Below, piece by piece: positions 1-9,600 of a DNA stretch of 64,000 nucleotides; the first letter of the stretch is position 1; every line of letters begins with the position of its first letter. The translations under genes were made by a program, and so were the position numbers. Location of the stretch: positions 44,327-108,326 of the forward strand of contig JAUZNX010000011.1 in assembly GCA_030706745.1 (NCBI GenBank). Direction: 5' to 3'. The DNA is from Bacteroidota bacterium (lineage in GTDB: Bacteria; Bacteroidota; Ignavibacteria; Palsa-1295). The notes under the pieces are model-generated. The model was not told the origin of the DNA and did not search any database. It saw nothing but the letters and a program-made list of their open reading frames with translations.

Positions 1-2
1 AA

Positions 3-518
3 AAGGGCACCGGACCGAGCGATCATGCGAAATTCTATTCGAAGGATGTACCGGTCCTCTTCTTCTTCACCGGATTCCATCCGGACTACCACAAAGCCAC
101 AGATACGAAAGAGAAGATTAATGCCGATGGTGAGGTGCGGGTCGCAAAATTCGTCGAGTCCATTTTGCTCGATCTAGCCAACCGCCCGGACAAAATTCCG
201 TTTTCGCGTCCCGCTGGCGACACCGAACAGAAGGCCGCATCCTTTAGCGTATATGTTGGTGGCGTACCCGATTATGGCTACGATGGCGACGGCTTAAGAA
301 TCTCTGATATCACCGAGAACTCGCCGGCCGAAATTGCAGGGCTCGCCAAGGGTGATGTGATTATCCTCGTTGGCGACATGACAATCCACACAATTTATGA
401 CTACACAAACGCTCTGGCCAAGCACAAACCAGGCGACTTGACCAATTTCAAGGTGCTTCGCAATGGCAAAGAGGTTGTTGTCCCGGTCGTATTCGGAAGC
501 CGTGCAAAAGGACATTGA
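3..518 (+). CDS. M28-type metallopeptidase with C-terminal PDZ domain (5' end outside window)
   Basis: The frame is open from the first bases, so the N-terminus lies upstream of the window. The visible part begins with the end of an M28 aminopeptidase domain: GPSDHAKFY followed by PVLFFFTGFHPDYH and a KINADG stretch. In this family that His is a late metal ligand and the FFTGxHxDYH segment is conserved. About 90 residues of PDZ domain follow (SVYVGGVPDYGYDGDGLRI, then SPAEIAGLAKGDVI). M28-PDZ fusions are usually exported zinc aminopeptidases; the PDZ domain probably binds C-termini or controls access. Export cannot be judged because the signal region is missing. Stop at 516-518. The family call is firm; the substrate is unknown. 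Confidence 0.8.
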   Translation, partial: KGTGPSDHAKFYSKDVPVLFFFTGFHPDYHKATDTKEKINADGEVRVAKFVESILLDLANRPDKIPFSRPAGDTEQKAASFSVYVGGVPDYGYDGDGLRISDITENSPAEIAGLAKGDVIILVGDMTIHTIYDYTNALAKHKPGDLTNFKVLRNGKEVVVPVVFGSRAKGH

Positions 519-633
519 AAACGCAGCCGCATGAGACTTTACGAAAGTTCGGCCACCCGCCGGGCTTCTTCATCTCGGGGAAGAAAAATATAAGGAACAG
601 AGTTTGCATCGGAGAACATTGTTACTGAGCGCC

Positions 634-650
634 TTAGCACTCAGCACTTC
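634..650. repeat. Heptad repeat, TTAGCAC/TCAGCAC type
   Basis: Two 7-base units, TTAGCAC and TCAGCAC, run directly into the start of the exonuclease III gene, with a CTGAG about 20 bases upstream that pairs with the CTCAG in the array. The same motif class recurs at 37369-37392 and, in diverged form, at 58205-58226. Confidence 0.5.
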
Positions 651-654
651 CCAT

Positions 655-1416
655 ATGCGCCTTCTTTCCTGGAACGTCAACGGCATCCGTGCCGCGCAAA
701 AAAAGGGCTTCCTCGACTACCTGAAGCGAGAGGATCCCGATGTTATGTGCCTACAAGAGACCAAAGCTTCGCCGGAGCAACTTGACGAGGCGCTGCTCGC
801 TGTCAGTGGCTATGACGCGCACTTCGTCAGCGCGGAAAAGAAAGGTTATTCGGGCGTTGCGATTTACACCCGGCAGAAACCCGCGCAGGTTATTTCGGGC
901 TGTGGTGCAACGCGGTTCGACGCCGAAGGCCGTGTAATCTCGGCGGACTTTGGTGATTTCGTCCTCTATAATATTTATTTCCCGAATGGCGGTCGTGGTC
1001 CCGAGCGCGTTCGCTACAAATTGGACTTTTACGATCACCTCCTCGATCAGTGGCAGGAGTTGCGCTCCGAAGGGCGCGAAATCGTCATTTGCGGCGATGT
1101 CAACACGGCGCACAAGGAGATCGACGTGGCGCGACCGAAAGAGTGGTCGCGGCAGTCAGGATTCTTGCCCGAGGAGCGGGCCTGGCTCGACAAAATCACG
1201 GATATGGGTTATGTCGATGCCTTCCGGGCCAACAACCAAAAGCCTGAGCAGTACACCTATTGGGATAACTTCCGGCAAGCTCGCGAGCGCAATGTGGGCT
1301 GGAGAATTGACTATTTCTTCGTGACCGAGGGACTTATGTCCCGCGTGAAACAGGCCGCAATCTACCCAGATGTCATGGGCAGCGACCATTGCCCGGTGGA
1401 ACTGATAATCGAGTAA
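655..1416 (+). CDS. xth: Exodeoxyribonuclease III
   Basis: A 253-residue endonuclease/exonuclease/phosphatase-fold enzyme of base excision repair. It cleaves DNA at abasic sites and removes 3' blocking groups. Motifs in order: LLSWNVNGIRA at the N-terminus, CLQETKA (metal-binding Glu), a central GDVNTAHKEID (catalytic Asp and Asn), WRIDYFFV, and the closing GSDHCPVEL with the catalytic Asp-His pair. The frame is open further up to a TTG at 604, but ATG 655 starts exactly where the family begins, and the extra 17 codons run through a 7-base repeat (634-650). No clear Shine-Dalgarno is seen. Length is normal. Confidence 0.92.
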   Translation: MRLLSWNVNGIRAAQKKGFLDYLKREDPDVMCLQETKASPEQLDEALLAVSGYDAHFVSAEKKGYSGVAIYTRQKPAQVISGCGATRFDAEGRVISADFGDFVLYNIYFPNGGRGPERVRYKLDFYDHLLDQWQELRSEGREIVICGDVNTAHKEIDVARPKEWSRQSGFLPEERAWLDKITDMGYVDAFRANNQKPEQYTYWDNFRQARERNVGWRIDYFFVTEGLMSRVKQAAIYPDVMGSDHCPVELIIE

Positions 1417-1443
1417 TTTGGGGCACGCAGCTTCGGGGCGAGC

Positions 1444-1471
1444 TTCCTCGGAATTCCTTCCTCGGAAATCC
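1444..1471. repeat. 14-base tandem direct repeat
   Basis: TTCCTCGGAATTCC is followed at once by TTCCTCGGAAATCC, two copies with one mismatch. The period is 14, twice the 7-base period of the other intergenic repeats. It lies in the leader between exonuclease III and S21. Confidence 0.5.
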
Positions 1472-1535
1472 ACGGAACCCTGAGAAAGGGAATGCGGTTT
1501 ACCACGTCCCAATTGAAAAGGAGATAAGAAATAGC

Positions 1536-1730
1536 GTGGTAGGAATTGTAGTCCAGGAGCATGAGCCGATCGATCGAGCCCTCCGCCGTTTTAAGAAGAA
1601 GTACGAGCGCGCCGGAATCCTGAAGGAATACCGCCGCCGGACGGCATTTGAGAAGCCATCTGTGAAAAACAAGATGCTCCGCCAGCGCGCTGCGCGACGC
1701 CAGATGCGCATTCAGGAAGAGCAAGCGTAA
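1536..1730 (+). CDS. rpsU: 30S ribosomal protein S21
   Basis: A 64-residue basic protein of the small ribosomal subunit. After the start it reads VGIVVQEHEPIDRALRRF, then KKKYERAGILKEYRRRTAFEKPS and a basic tail. This is the S21 layout with the RRF-KKK and RR-AFEKPS signatures. GTG 1536 is chosen because the family begins here and AAAAGGAG sits at 1516-1523, a 12-base gap that is a little long. The open frame extends upstream to 1389, but that stretch does not resemble S21. It is followed by a strong intrinsic terminator. Confidence 0.9.
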   Translation: MVGIVVQEHEPIDRALRRFKKKYERAGILKEYRRRTAFEKPSVKNKMLRQRAARRQMRIQEEQA

Positions 1731-1755
1731 CGCTTCTTTAACTGGTTTTTTATAG

Positions 1756-1781
1756 AACCCGCTTTTCTGAGCGGGTTTTTT
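1756..1781 (+). terminator. Rho-independent terminator after rpsU
   Basis: Stem AACCCGC / GCGGGTT with an 8-base loop, followed by a T-run. It ends just before the stop of the convergent membrane protein gene and works best for the plus strand. Confidence 0.85.
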
Positions 1782-1784
1782 GCG

Positions 1785-3665
1785 TTACGGGCGAATCCTC
1801 CAGATCGTGCAGGCGGAGTCTGAGAATACCAAATCAGCAACGGGAAAATGGGACTCATTGGTCCCATGCGATCCATGGTCCGTCCTATCTTCCACCAGAT
1901 AGCCCACATGAAGTGTCCTTAGCACTTCGGCAACCCGGGCTGAGTCAGCACACTGGTAAATCGTATCCAGCAGAGCACGGCGAACGTGCAGCAGCCGTTC
2001 TGCCTCCGTAACACGATGCAGTCCCTTCGCAGAGTCCGTATCTGCAACTGCCGCGAGCAAGGAGCCGTATTTTGCCCCTTCCGATACCACCGGGTGCGTT
2101 GAAAGTGCGGCGTACCAAAAGTATGACTCGTCCCCAGGCTGTTCGTAATCGAATCTTCGAGTAACAACGACGCCAGAATCGCTCTCGTTGGCGATGCTCC
2201 TCACCGCACGGATGAAGTCCGCTCCAACAATATCTTTGGGTGCGCGATCTTGCATCACGACCGACCAGCCATTGGCAAGGAAGCCAAGGAGTAGCAGCAT
2301 GCCAATTGCTGCGGCTGGAATCATTCGCCGCGGTTGGCCCGTCCCCCGAACCATTCCGAATGCAAAGGGCACTGTGATTAGTATCGCCGCCTGAGTGCTT
2401 ACGAGTGGTGCATAAAACGACAGCGCCAGCGGATACCACGCGGGTGAATAGATGACGGGCATCAGAAATCCGACTGGCACGAGCACAACGCATAACCGAT
2501 GAACGTCGCTCTTGATCCTGCCCGAGACAAAGATGAGCGAGATGATCGCCGCCAGAATGCGGGGATCGCCGATCGTGAAGCGAATGAAATGAAGGAGGAA
2601 GAATGGTACGATCAGTAGCGAACGCCATGTGAAGGAGAGGCCATGTGATACCGGGTCCAACGCTTCCGTTGGCATGTGGAGTAGCGTCGCAAGATGATTA
2701 CCATATCCCAGAAGCGGGGCGCCGACGAGAAAATCCCCCGCCGGCATGAGCGGATTTGGCTTCGATTGAAGCGCGAGCAAAATCGTTGGTACTGCCAGAA
2801 TCGTAACCATCTCGACCGCCCATCGACATCGCTTCCGAAACAACGCAAGGATGCTGAGCACGCCAAGACCAGCAGCGAGCACAACGAACGTTGTTAGCTT
2901 CGTCTCAGCCAGCAAAAGGAGCAAAGCTGCGATTGCCAGATCAAACACCACGCGCCGTGGGCCACTCATGTCCTCACTTCGCGCATCGAGCAAGAGCAGA
3001 ATGCACACGAAGATGAGGCTGCCGAAGACAAATGACGGACTCAGGGCGTAACTGCTTTGATCGAGGCCAGCAAATCCCGAAACGAGAAACCATGCTGCGA
3101 CGGTCGCCCAGGCAGCAGTGCTGTTCTCTGTTAGGCGCCGGGCAAGGGCAAGGACGGAGAAACCGAGCAACGTATAACCAACGAGCGGCGCCGTAAACGC
3201 AAGATCGGGCAGCGTTTCCTCGCGCGGAAAAAGCGCTAGCAGCCGGTAGAGCGCGTCGTGATACTGCCACGGGGTTCCGAATTGATGCAAGTCGCGGAGT
3301 GTGCCGAACAGGCGGATGCCATGGACTTCACCGGCCAGAAACGGGATGTCTACACCGAATAAACCGCGTGTAACGATCGAGCCATCCGCGAGCCAGTGAA
3401 ATTGGATCAGATTGTAAAGCGCTAGGTGGAGAAGCGCCAGCGAGAAAAGGGCGAGTACATCTCGAATTGAGCTTACATGCGGTTGCCCGGCCTTTTCAGT
3501 AAGCCGGACAATAATTGCAAGAGGGGTACCGATGATAACCAGCAAGACCGCAACATAGAACGCTACGAGGATACTGATATTAAACAACCCGCTCACCGCC
3601 AAATAGAGCAGCAAAGCGAGCGGAGCAAGGAACCACGGACGCTGAAACCGCCCGGCAAGCATCAC
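1785..3665 (-). CDS. Polytopic membrane protein, GT-C-like, function unknown
   Basis: A 626-residue protein. The first two thirds hold about ten to twelve hydrophobic segments (for example LAPLALLLYLAVSGLF and LAIAALLLLLAETKL). A soluble C-terminal part of about 150 residues follows (GADFIRAVRSIANESDSGVVV onwards) that looks like the extracytoplasmic domain of PMT-type glycosyltransferases. No DxD or other decisive catalytic motif was identified. Its start overlaps the stop of the upstream deiodinase-like gene by 4 bases (ATGA, 3662-3665), so the two are probably co-transcribed and translationally coupled. A lipid-linked sugar transferase is plausible; no substrate can be named. Confidence 0.6.
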   Translation of the reverse strand: MMLAGRFQRPWFLAPLALLLYLAVSGLFNISILVAFYVAVLLVIIGTPLAIIVRLTEKAGQPHVSSIRDVLALFSLALLHLALYNLIQFHWLADGSIVTRGLFGVDIPFLAGEVHGIRLFGTLRDLHQFGTPWQYHDALYRLLALFPREETLPDLAFTAPLVGYTLLGFSVLALARRLTENSTAAWATVAAWFLVSGFAGLDQSSYALSPSFVFGSLIFVCILLLLDARSEDMSGPRRVVFDLAIAALLLLLAETKLTTFVVLAAGLGVLSILALFRKRCRWAVEMVTILAVPTILLALQSKPNPLMPAGDFLVGAPLLGYGNHLATLLHMPTEALDPVSHGLSFTWRSLLIVPFFLLHFIRFTIGDPRILAAIISLIFVSGRIKSDVHRLCVVLVPVGFLMPVIYSPAWYPLALSFYAPLVSTQAAILITVPFAFGMVRGTGQPRRMIPAAAIGMLLLLGFLANGWSVVMQDRAPKDIVGADFIRAVRSIANESDSGVVVTRRFDYEQPGDESYFWYAALSTHPVVSEGAKYGSLLAAVADTDSAKGLHRVTEAERLLHVRRALLDTIYQCADSARVAEVLRTLHVGYLVEDRTDHGSHGTNESHFPVADLVFSDSACTIWRIRP

Positions 3666-4654
3666 GGCGATACAATCAACCTTCCAGCCGTGACCGAGCC
3701 GCCAGTTTCAAGCCGGTAATAGTAGGCGCCGGGTGCTGTCGATTGGAGTGAGACAGAGCCATCCGCATTAACTCCCTCCGCAAGCACGGACCGCCCGAGC
3801 ACATCGCTGAGTATGAACCTTGCGTTCGAAGACATCTGTGTCACGTGAAGCATGCTACCCATCGGCACCGGATTCGGCCAAACAGATGCGGGCGTTGGCT
3901 CGGTCTGCTGGACTGATGCATTGCCCAGAAGTTTATCAATTGCCTGAAATAAGTATGTTGGTGAAGGACTTTGCGAATCGTTGAACCAACCCTGATAGGT
4001 GACAACTTTCCCGTTTGGATCGATCAGATAAGCACAATTTGGCGCGTGCCCAAACGTGCGCCACCAATCATTGCACGGCCCATCGATAATGATCGGCGCT
4101 TTGATTGCCGGGTCCGTCTGACGCCGCAGCATCGTATCGATAAGAGCTTTGCGCTCGCCATAGGTTTTGGGCTCGCGATACAGGACATGATCCGTCGAGT
4201 CCTGTCGAACGACCCAATTCCGGCTCACATAGACGCATGTATCGACGATTGGATGCGCTTCGATCGTATAAACAAGATAGATTGAAACGGCATTTCCGTA
4301 ATTGGTGACCAATTGATTGATTTGCGGGATTTGATTCCGGAATACATCGCACGTATAACTCGCCGAGATCAACACGAGCGGCTTACCGGTCGCGAGCAAT
4401 TTGCTCGCAGTGACCGGCACACTATCCATCGTGTAAAACGTGAAATCAGGAATCGCAACGCCTTCGGGCAGTCCGGTGGAGTTGAAATCCGCCGGATTGG
4501 TGACTTGAAACATTGGATGCGTGCAGATGCCCTCGTTATCATCCGGCATCGCGTCCAGTCCGATCGAACCACCAAGATTCGGTTGCGCGTGAAGCACGAG
4601 CGCGGGACTCAGAAACAATACGAGGAGCAGCAGAACATAGAATTGTATGCGCAT
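3662..4654 (-). CDS. T9SS-sorted iodothyronine-deiodinase-like thioredoxin-fold protein
   Basis: A 330-residue exported protein with an N-terminal signal peptide (LLLLVLFLSPALVLHAQ). Residues about 70-245 match the deiodinase branch of the thioredoxin fold: LVLISASYTCDVF with Cys102 where deiodinases carry selenocysteine, VYTIEAHP at 128-135, a REPKTYGERKALID helix, IIIDGPCNDWW and AYLIDPNGKVV. From about residue 258 there is a Por-type sorting domain (WPNPVPMG ... DVLGRSVLAE ... APGAYYYRL), so it should pass the outer membrane by T9SS. The single Cys and no CxxC argue against a disulfide reductase of DsbA type. It is coupled to the following membrane protein. The family call is good; the reaction is unknown. 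Confidence 0.72.
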   Translation of the reverse strand: MRIQFYVLLLLVLFLSPALVLHAQPNLGGSIGLDAMPDDNEGICTHPMFQVTNPADFNSTGLPEGVAIPDFTFYTMDSVPVTASKLLATGKPLVLISASYTCDVFRNQIPQINQLVTNYGNAVSIYLVYTIEAHPIVDTCVYVSRNWVVRQDSTDHVLYREPKTYGERKALIDTMLRRQTDPAIKAPIIIDGPCNDWWRTFGHAPNCAYLIDPNGKVVTYQGWFNDSQSPSPTYLFQAIDKLLGNASVQQTEPTPASVWPNPVPMGSMLHVTQMSSNARFILSDVLGRSVLAEGVNADGSVSLQSTAPGAYYYRLETGGSVTAGRLIVSP

Positions 4655-4706
4655 GACCGTATTCGGTTATTCTCTGAAGACGTACGATCCGAAAAAAAAG
4701 TTTAGC

Positions 4707-6020
4707 TTACAGCCCGACGCGTTCAAAGATCAGATCGACCGAACGCGCCGCCCATTTGGGATCGAACGCATGGTCGAGATCCTGCGGGGTCAATCGCTTT
4801 TGAACGTCGGCATCCTTATCGAGCAGCGAGCGGAAGGTTATTTCGGGCTGTGACCCGCTGGCCGCAAGCTCCCAGACCTGCATGGCATTGCGCTGCACGA
4901 TCGAATAAGCTTGCTCACGTGTGAGTCCACTCTTGGCGAGTGCCAGCAGCACCGGCTGGCTAAAGACAAGGCCACGCGTTAGATCCAGATTACGGCGCAT
5001 CGCCTCGGGATAGACGAACATCGTCCGAATCGTGCGCGTCATGAGTTCGAGCATATAGTCGAGCGCGATGGTCGCATCCGGCGCGATAACACGTTCTGTG
5101 GAAGAGTGCGAAATATCGCGCTCGTGCCAGAGTGCCACATTTTCCATGGCGGTCATCGCATAGCCACGCATGAGTCGCGCAAGGCCGGAGACGCGTTCGA
5201 GCGTAATGGGATTTCGTTTGTGTGGCATTGCACTTGATCCCTTCTGCCCTTTCGAGAAATATTCTTCGACTTCCCGCACTTCTGTGCGTTGCAAATGCCG
5301 GAGTTCCACGGCGATCTTTTCAAGACTGGACGCGACAAGCGCAAGCACTGTAAAATACTCGGCATGATGATCGCGTTGCACGATCTGTGTCGAAACTGGT
5401 GCCGGTCGCAGTCCCATTTTTGCGCAGACAAATTCTTCGACACTGGGATCCAGGTGCTCGAATGTTCCGACGGCGCCAGAGATCTTCCCAACTGCCATGT
5501 TGGTGACGGCACGTTCCATCCGTACCTTTGCACGGTTCATCTCATCATAAAACACCGCGAGCTTGAGTCCAAAGGTCGTCGGTTCGGCGTGTATTCCATG
5601 CGTGCGACCAATAATGGGTGTGTATTTGAACTCGCGTGCCCGCGCTCCGAGCGCCTTGATCAGTTGCGAAATATCATCCAGAATCAGCCTGCCAGCCTGG
5701 ACGAGTTGGACGGAAAATGCCGTATCGACAACATCGCTGGATGTCATTCCCAGATGCAGATACCGGGTGTCGGGGCCGGCAGATTCGGCAATATTGGTCA
5801 AAAACGCGATAACATCGTGCTTGGTCTCGCGCTCGATCTCATCAATTCTTGCCGGATCGAAACGCGCTTTCTCACGTATTTTTCCGGACGTTCCTTCGGG
5901 AACGATGCCAAGTTCCTCCTGCTTACAAGTAGCAAGGAGTTCGATTTCAAGCCAGATCCGGTACCTGTTCTCGTCGGTCCAGATAGCTCCCATTTCGGGG
6001 CGAGTGTAACGAGGGATCAT
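4707..6020 (-). CDS. purB: Adenylosuccinate lyase
   Basis: A 437-residue fumarase/aspartase-superfamily enzyme. It splits SAICAR to AICAR and adenylosuccinate to AMP, both with release of fumarate, in purine synthesis. It starts MIPRYTRPEMGAIW as in the bacterial short-type PurB. GRTHGIHAEPTTFG carries the catalytic His (about 141), and SSAMPHKRNP at 262-271 is the superfamily signature loop. Length is typical and the protein should be a cytosolic tetramer. The stop lies 53 bases before the deiodinase-like gene, so it may lead that operon or stand alone. Confidence 0.95.
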   Translation of the reverse strand: MIPRYTRPEMGAIWTDENRYRIWLEIELLATCKQEELGIVPEGTSGKIREKARFDPARIDEIERETKHDVIAFLTNIAESAGPDTRYLHLGMTSSDVVDTAFSVQLVQAGRLILDDISQLIKALGARAREFKYTPIIGRTHGIHAEPTTFGLKLAVFYDEMNRAKVRMERAVTNMAVGKISGAVGTFEHLDPSVEEFVCAKMGLRPAPVSTQIVQRDHHAEYFTVLALVASSLEKIAVELRHLQRTEVREVEEYFSKGQKGSSAMPHKRNPITLERVSGLARLMRGYAMTAMENVALWHERDISHSSTERVIAPDATIALDYMLELMTRTIRTMFVYPEAMRRNLDLTRGLVFSQPVLLALAKSGLTREQAYSIVQRNAMQVWELAASGSQPEITFRSLLDKDADVQKRLTPQDLDHAFDPKWAARSVDLIFERVGL

Positions 6021-6237
6021 TTGCTGTTTCTTTGTCTCGAACGTGTGGGGAGACTAACACTTTCTCCAACCGCTTAGTGACAGTTGGCTGTGCAGTATCC
6101 GGTAACACGCAGAGGATGGATCGCCCCCTCCGTGTTGACAGTAGGATCTGCTCTCGTTCGGATCGATTCGGTTGTGCGGCACCCGACCCGCTTTGGGCTG
6201 ATGCCACAAAAAGGTTTTTTGTAGGAGAATGTTCTTT

Positions 6238-6543
6238 ATGATTCTAACAACAATTGCACTTGCCGCTTCGCTGACCACCACTTCGCCCGCGACTCATTCG
6301 CACAACGCCGCCATGCAACGCAGTCTGTCGCGTGCTACGGTAACACAATCGCACGTAACACAAACTGAGCCACGTGTTACGACCGGTTTGCACTCGATGA
6401 CCGATGAAGAGAAATATTTCTTCCCGGGTCGCGATCGCTTTGATAAAACGGAGTGGTACGAGTCATGCTTCAAGTGTGCCCGGACGGTCATCGCACCGGA
6501 GCATGTGGACGAATGGAAGAACGGCGGAATCGACGCAGCATAA
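6238..6543 (+). CDS. Small protein with CxxC motif, function unknown
   Basis: About 101 residues from ATG 6238 (MILTTIALAAS...). An in-frame ATG at 6229 is only one base from AGGAG (6223-6227), while 6238 leaves a 10-base gap and is preferred. The N-terminus is hydrophobic enough for a signal-like segment. The middle is Ser/Thr/His-rich. The C-terminal half is charged and contains CFKC and YFFPGRDRFDKTEWYE. An A-run/T-run inverted repeat (ACAAAAA and TTTTTGT, about 6206-6222) precedes the ribosome site and could hide it. No family was recognised. It ends 60 bases before a convergent gene, with a hairpin between them. Confidence 0.6.
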   Translation: MILTTIALAASLTTTSPATHSHNAAMQRSLSRATVTQSHVTQTEPRVTTGLHSMTDEEKYFFPGRDRFDKTEWYESCFKCARTVIAPEHVDEWKNGGIDAA

Positions 6544-6566
6544 GCCGTCGGAATTGATTCGCTTGG

Positions 6567-6593
6567 ACGGATCGGTCGCATTGGGCCGATCCG
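6567..6593. terminator. Bidirectional hairpin between convergent genes
   Basis: Stem ACGGATCGGTC / GGCCGATCCGT (10 of 11 pairs) with a 6-base loop, followed on the plus strand by a U-rich TCTATCATTTAT. It lies between the small CxxC gene and the large T9SS protein and could serve both. Confidence 0.6.
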
Positions 6594-6602
6594 TTCTATC
6601 AT

Positions 6603-9600
6603 TTATCTCGCCAGCACGACTCTTCTGACCCGCCGGTACTCTCCCTTAACATCCGGCGCGGTTATCCGAATGAAGTATGCTGCTGATGGGAGGTCCTCTC
6701 CAGAGAGTGTTGCAGTATATCGACCAGCTTTCACAAACCCATCGACCAACGTGCGACGTACGCGGCCAGTCGCGTCGAGCACTTCGATCTTTACGGGCCC
6801 ATCGGCCGCCACGCCATATTCCATCGTGGTCGATTGTTGGAATGGATCGGGCGTTGGCTGCGCCAGGACTGTTGTTGGCGGGAGCTGATCCGCCGGTGTG
6901 AGCGATGGCGAGGCACACGAGGAAATAATCTCCACCTGACCCGGCACGACCACCAGATCGAAACACCGTGAGGTGATATTCATGCCGTTCAGCGTAATAT
7001 CATAGGCAATCGTGAAGGAGCTGTCACTGGACTTTCCATCATTAGCATGCGCGGGCTGAAATTTCAGCCAGATGAGCGGCCTGCTGCTCGGTCCGCCGCC
7101 GGCAATCGGAATGGAATTACTTTCGGATTGCTCGAAGATCACCGTATCATGTCCCGGCGGCTTGGAAAAAACGGCAAAGGGAAACGATGTGCCTTGCGGA
7201 GTCAACGTCCCCGCAGTGGCGACATCCACAAGCTTGAGATTCACCGAGTCATAACTGAGTCGAATCATGTAGCCACTGGCATTATAAGGAGTCAGGTCGG
7301 CCGTCGCATAGATCGGCATGCTGAACGGATCGGTGCCATTGACATGAATATGTTGCGATGCCGCAAAACCCAGTTGACGCTTGGTCGCCGTACCGGTCAG
7401 GTTGATGACGTGCGGAACGGTGTCCTTCTTGGGCAGATCGAACTGCAGCGTGAGCGTGGCTTGCCGGTTTATGGTTGTGCCGCTGGCTGGTTTGAAGTGT
7501 ACGCTGAGATCGGTCGAACCGTGCGGGGCAATCAGAATCGGCGTCGGTGTCGTGACAGTAAAATCGCCACCATTCGGGCCAGCGATCGATGTACCCAACA
7601 GCGTGACCGCCACGTCATTCGGATTCGTCACGGTCAATGTGTTCGGGATGTCATCGCAGACCAGCGCGGAACCGTATGGAATGCTCGCCGTCGATTGCGT
7701 CATCGGATAAATCGTCTCCATCCGGGCAAGGAGCACGACCGTGTGGACGGTACTGCCGGATGTCACCGTGAGTTGCGCCGATCGCAAGCCATTGCTCATG
7801 GCCCCGTTTGGTGTAAACCGCACCCCGACCACAGCCGGCGTTGACGGCGCCTGCGCAATTGTAAACGGAGTATCGACCGTCGAGTCATGTACGGCAAATC
7901 CCGTCATCGAGAAATCATTGTTCGTTGCGCCCACGATCGCAACGGAATTGATCGTGAGCTTTGCCAGACCGGCATTACCGATATAAACTACCGAATCTTT
8001 CGGCACATCGTCCTTTGTGAATGTGCCAAAATCAAGCGTATCGATATTATATATTTTCGTGCTATCACGAAAGATGCCCAGCTCCCCTACTACCCCACGA
8101 CCATAAACATCGACGACATACGCCCGCAGATGATCGGTCTTCGCCGTAATCTGCGTGTGCATCCGGCGGTTGACTTCGTGTGGTGTAAATTGAATCGTGA
8201 AGGAATCTGTCGTCAAAGGCGATATCATCAGCGGAAGTACCGGTGCCCCCAACTTGACATCGAATCGATCGGTGTCCTGAATCCGCTTCGGGAAGGAGTA
8301 GATATTGACGGTATCTTCGGAGACATTGATGAGGGTAACGGTCGTATCGAACGTCCCGGCATATCCGGGCGCTGCCCCCAGGACGCGATCGCCGAAATCA
8401 ATACTCAGACCAACGGTCTTCAGCGGCGTGATGGTCTTGAGTAGTGTACCACCGGTATAAGCATAACTATCGACCGGCCCGAGCGCATAGACCGTCACGC
8501 CGAACGGCGCACCGCCGGTGATGTTGTGGGTCCCCTGCTCGAGTGAGTGCTGCGCGTAGGCGTAGCGGCTGTTTGCGATCGGGTGAAATTCCGCCGGGTC
8601 CATCGGCTGACCATCGAGCTGCATGCTCGAGATGCTGTCCGTTGGCACGACAATATTGACGAAGTTGCCGCTAAAAGAGAACTGGTCGACGATGCTGACG
8701 ATCGTGTACGATGTGGTGAACTGCTCGACGGGAAACACCAGCGCCAGCGCCGGATCGCCGTAAGCTTGTGGACCATTCTGGTTAAGTCCTCCCAGGCTCG
8801 TATGCATGTATTGCCCGACTAAGATCGGCTTCGAGGCGCGAATATCAGTCACGCCGGCGAGATGCGTGATCTCGTAAAACTGACCGGCATTGTAGGAGCC
8901 GACACTCGTGCCGTTGACAGAAATCTCGGTGGAATCCTCCGCGCAGAGGACGCGGACAAGATCGGGCAAATCTGCGGTTGCGAAGGGCACGACGAGCGCC
9001 GAATCGCCCCACGCGCTCACCGGAGGTAGCTCCTCAACCAGATGGTCTCGGCTTGGATCGCCATCGGAGTTCAGTGCTGTATCCGGGATATTCGTCCGCT
9101 GGTGACCGCTAAACACCGCGATAGGCCGGTCGGACTCGATGAGGCTGCCCGTCAGGTCGTTGCCCCGCTGGGCCACGCCCTGGACAAGATAGATATCGCC
9201 CTTCATCAGCAAGACCGATTGCGGTGTATTGCGCTGAACACCACCGGCGGACCGGTCCGCAAGCGTAATCTTTACGTTCGTCGAGTCCTGGATGCTGACG
9301 ATCCAAAACTCGCTCGGTGTATACTGCACGCCGTTCATTCCGCCGAATGTACCGGCCTGATAGCACATCGTCCGGTATTCGGTGCCGAGCACATCGTTCG
9401 GCAAACCCATGAAGGCATCGCTCGAGTAGAACTTGTGATTCAGACCAAAGACTGCAACTTCGCTATCGCTCGTGACATGCACAGCCATGCCGCGCACGAT
9501 TTGCTCGTCGGTCGTCACTTCGACCGACGGGTTGCCATTATTGCCATTCGGCAGCTCGATCGTCTGGATCTGCCCCGGTGTGATCGTGAACGTCTGCGAC

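Noticed and set aside
4689..4700. A-rich run as a programmed frameshift or terminator
   Set aside because: It lies in the short spacer between purB and the next gene, with no stem and no overlapping frames.
5289..6077. 262-residue open frame on the plus strand
   Set aside because: It lies opposite purB, has no recognisable domain and is explained by codon bias of the real gene.
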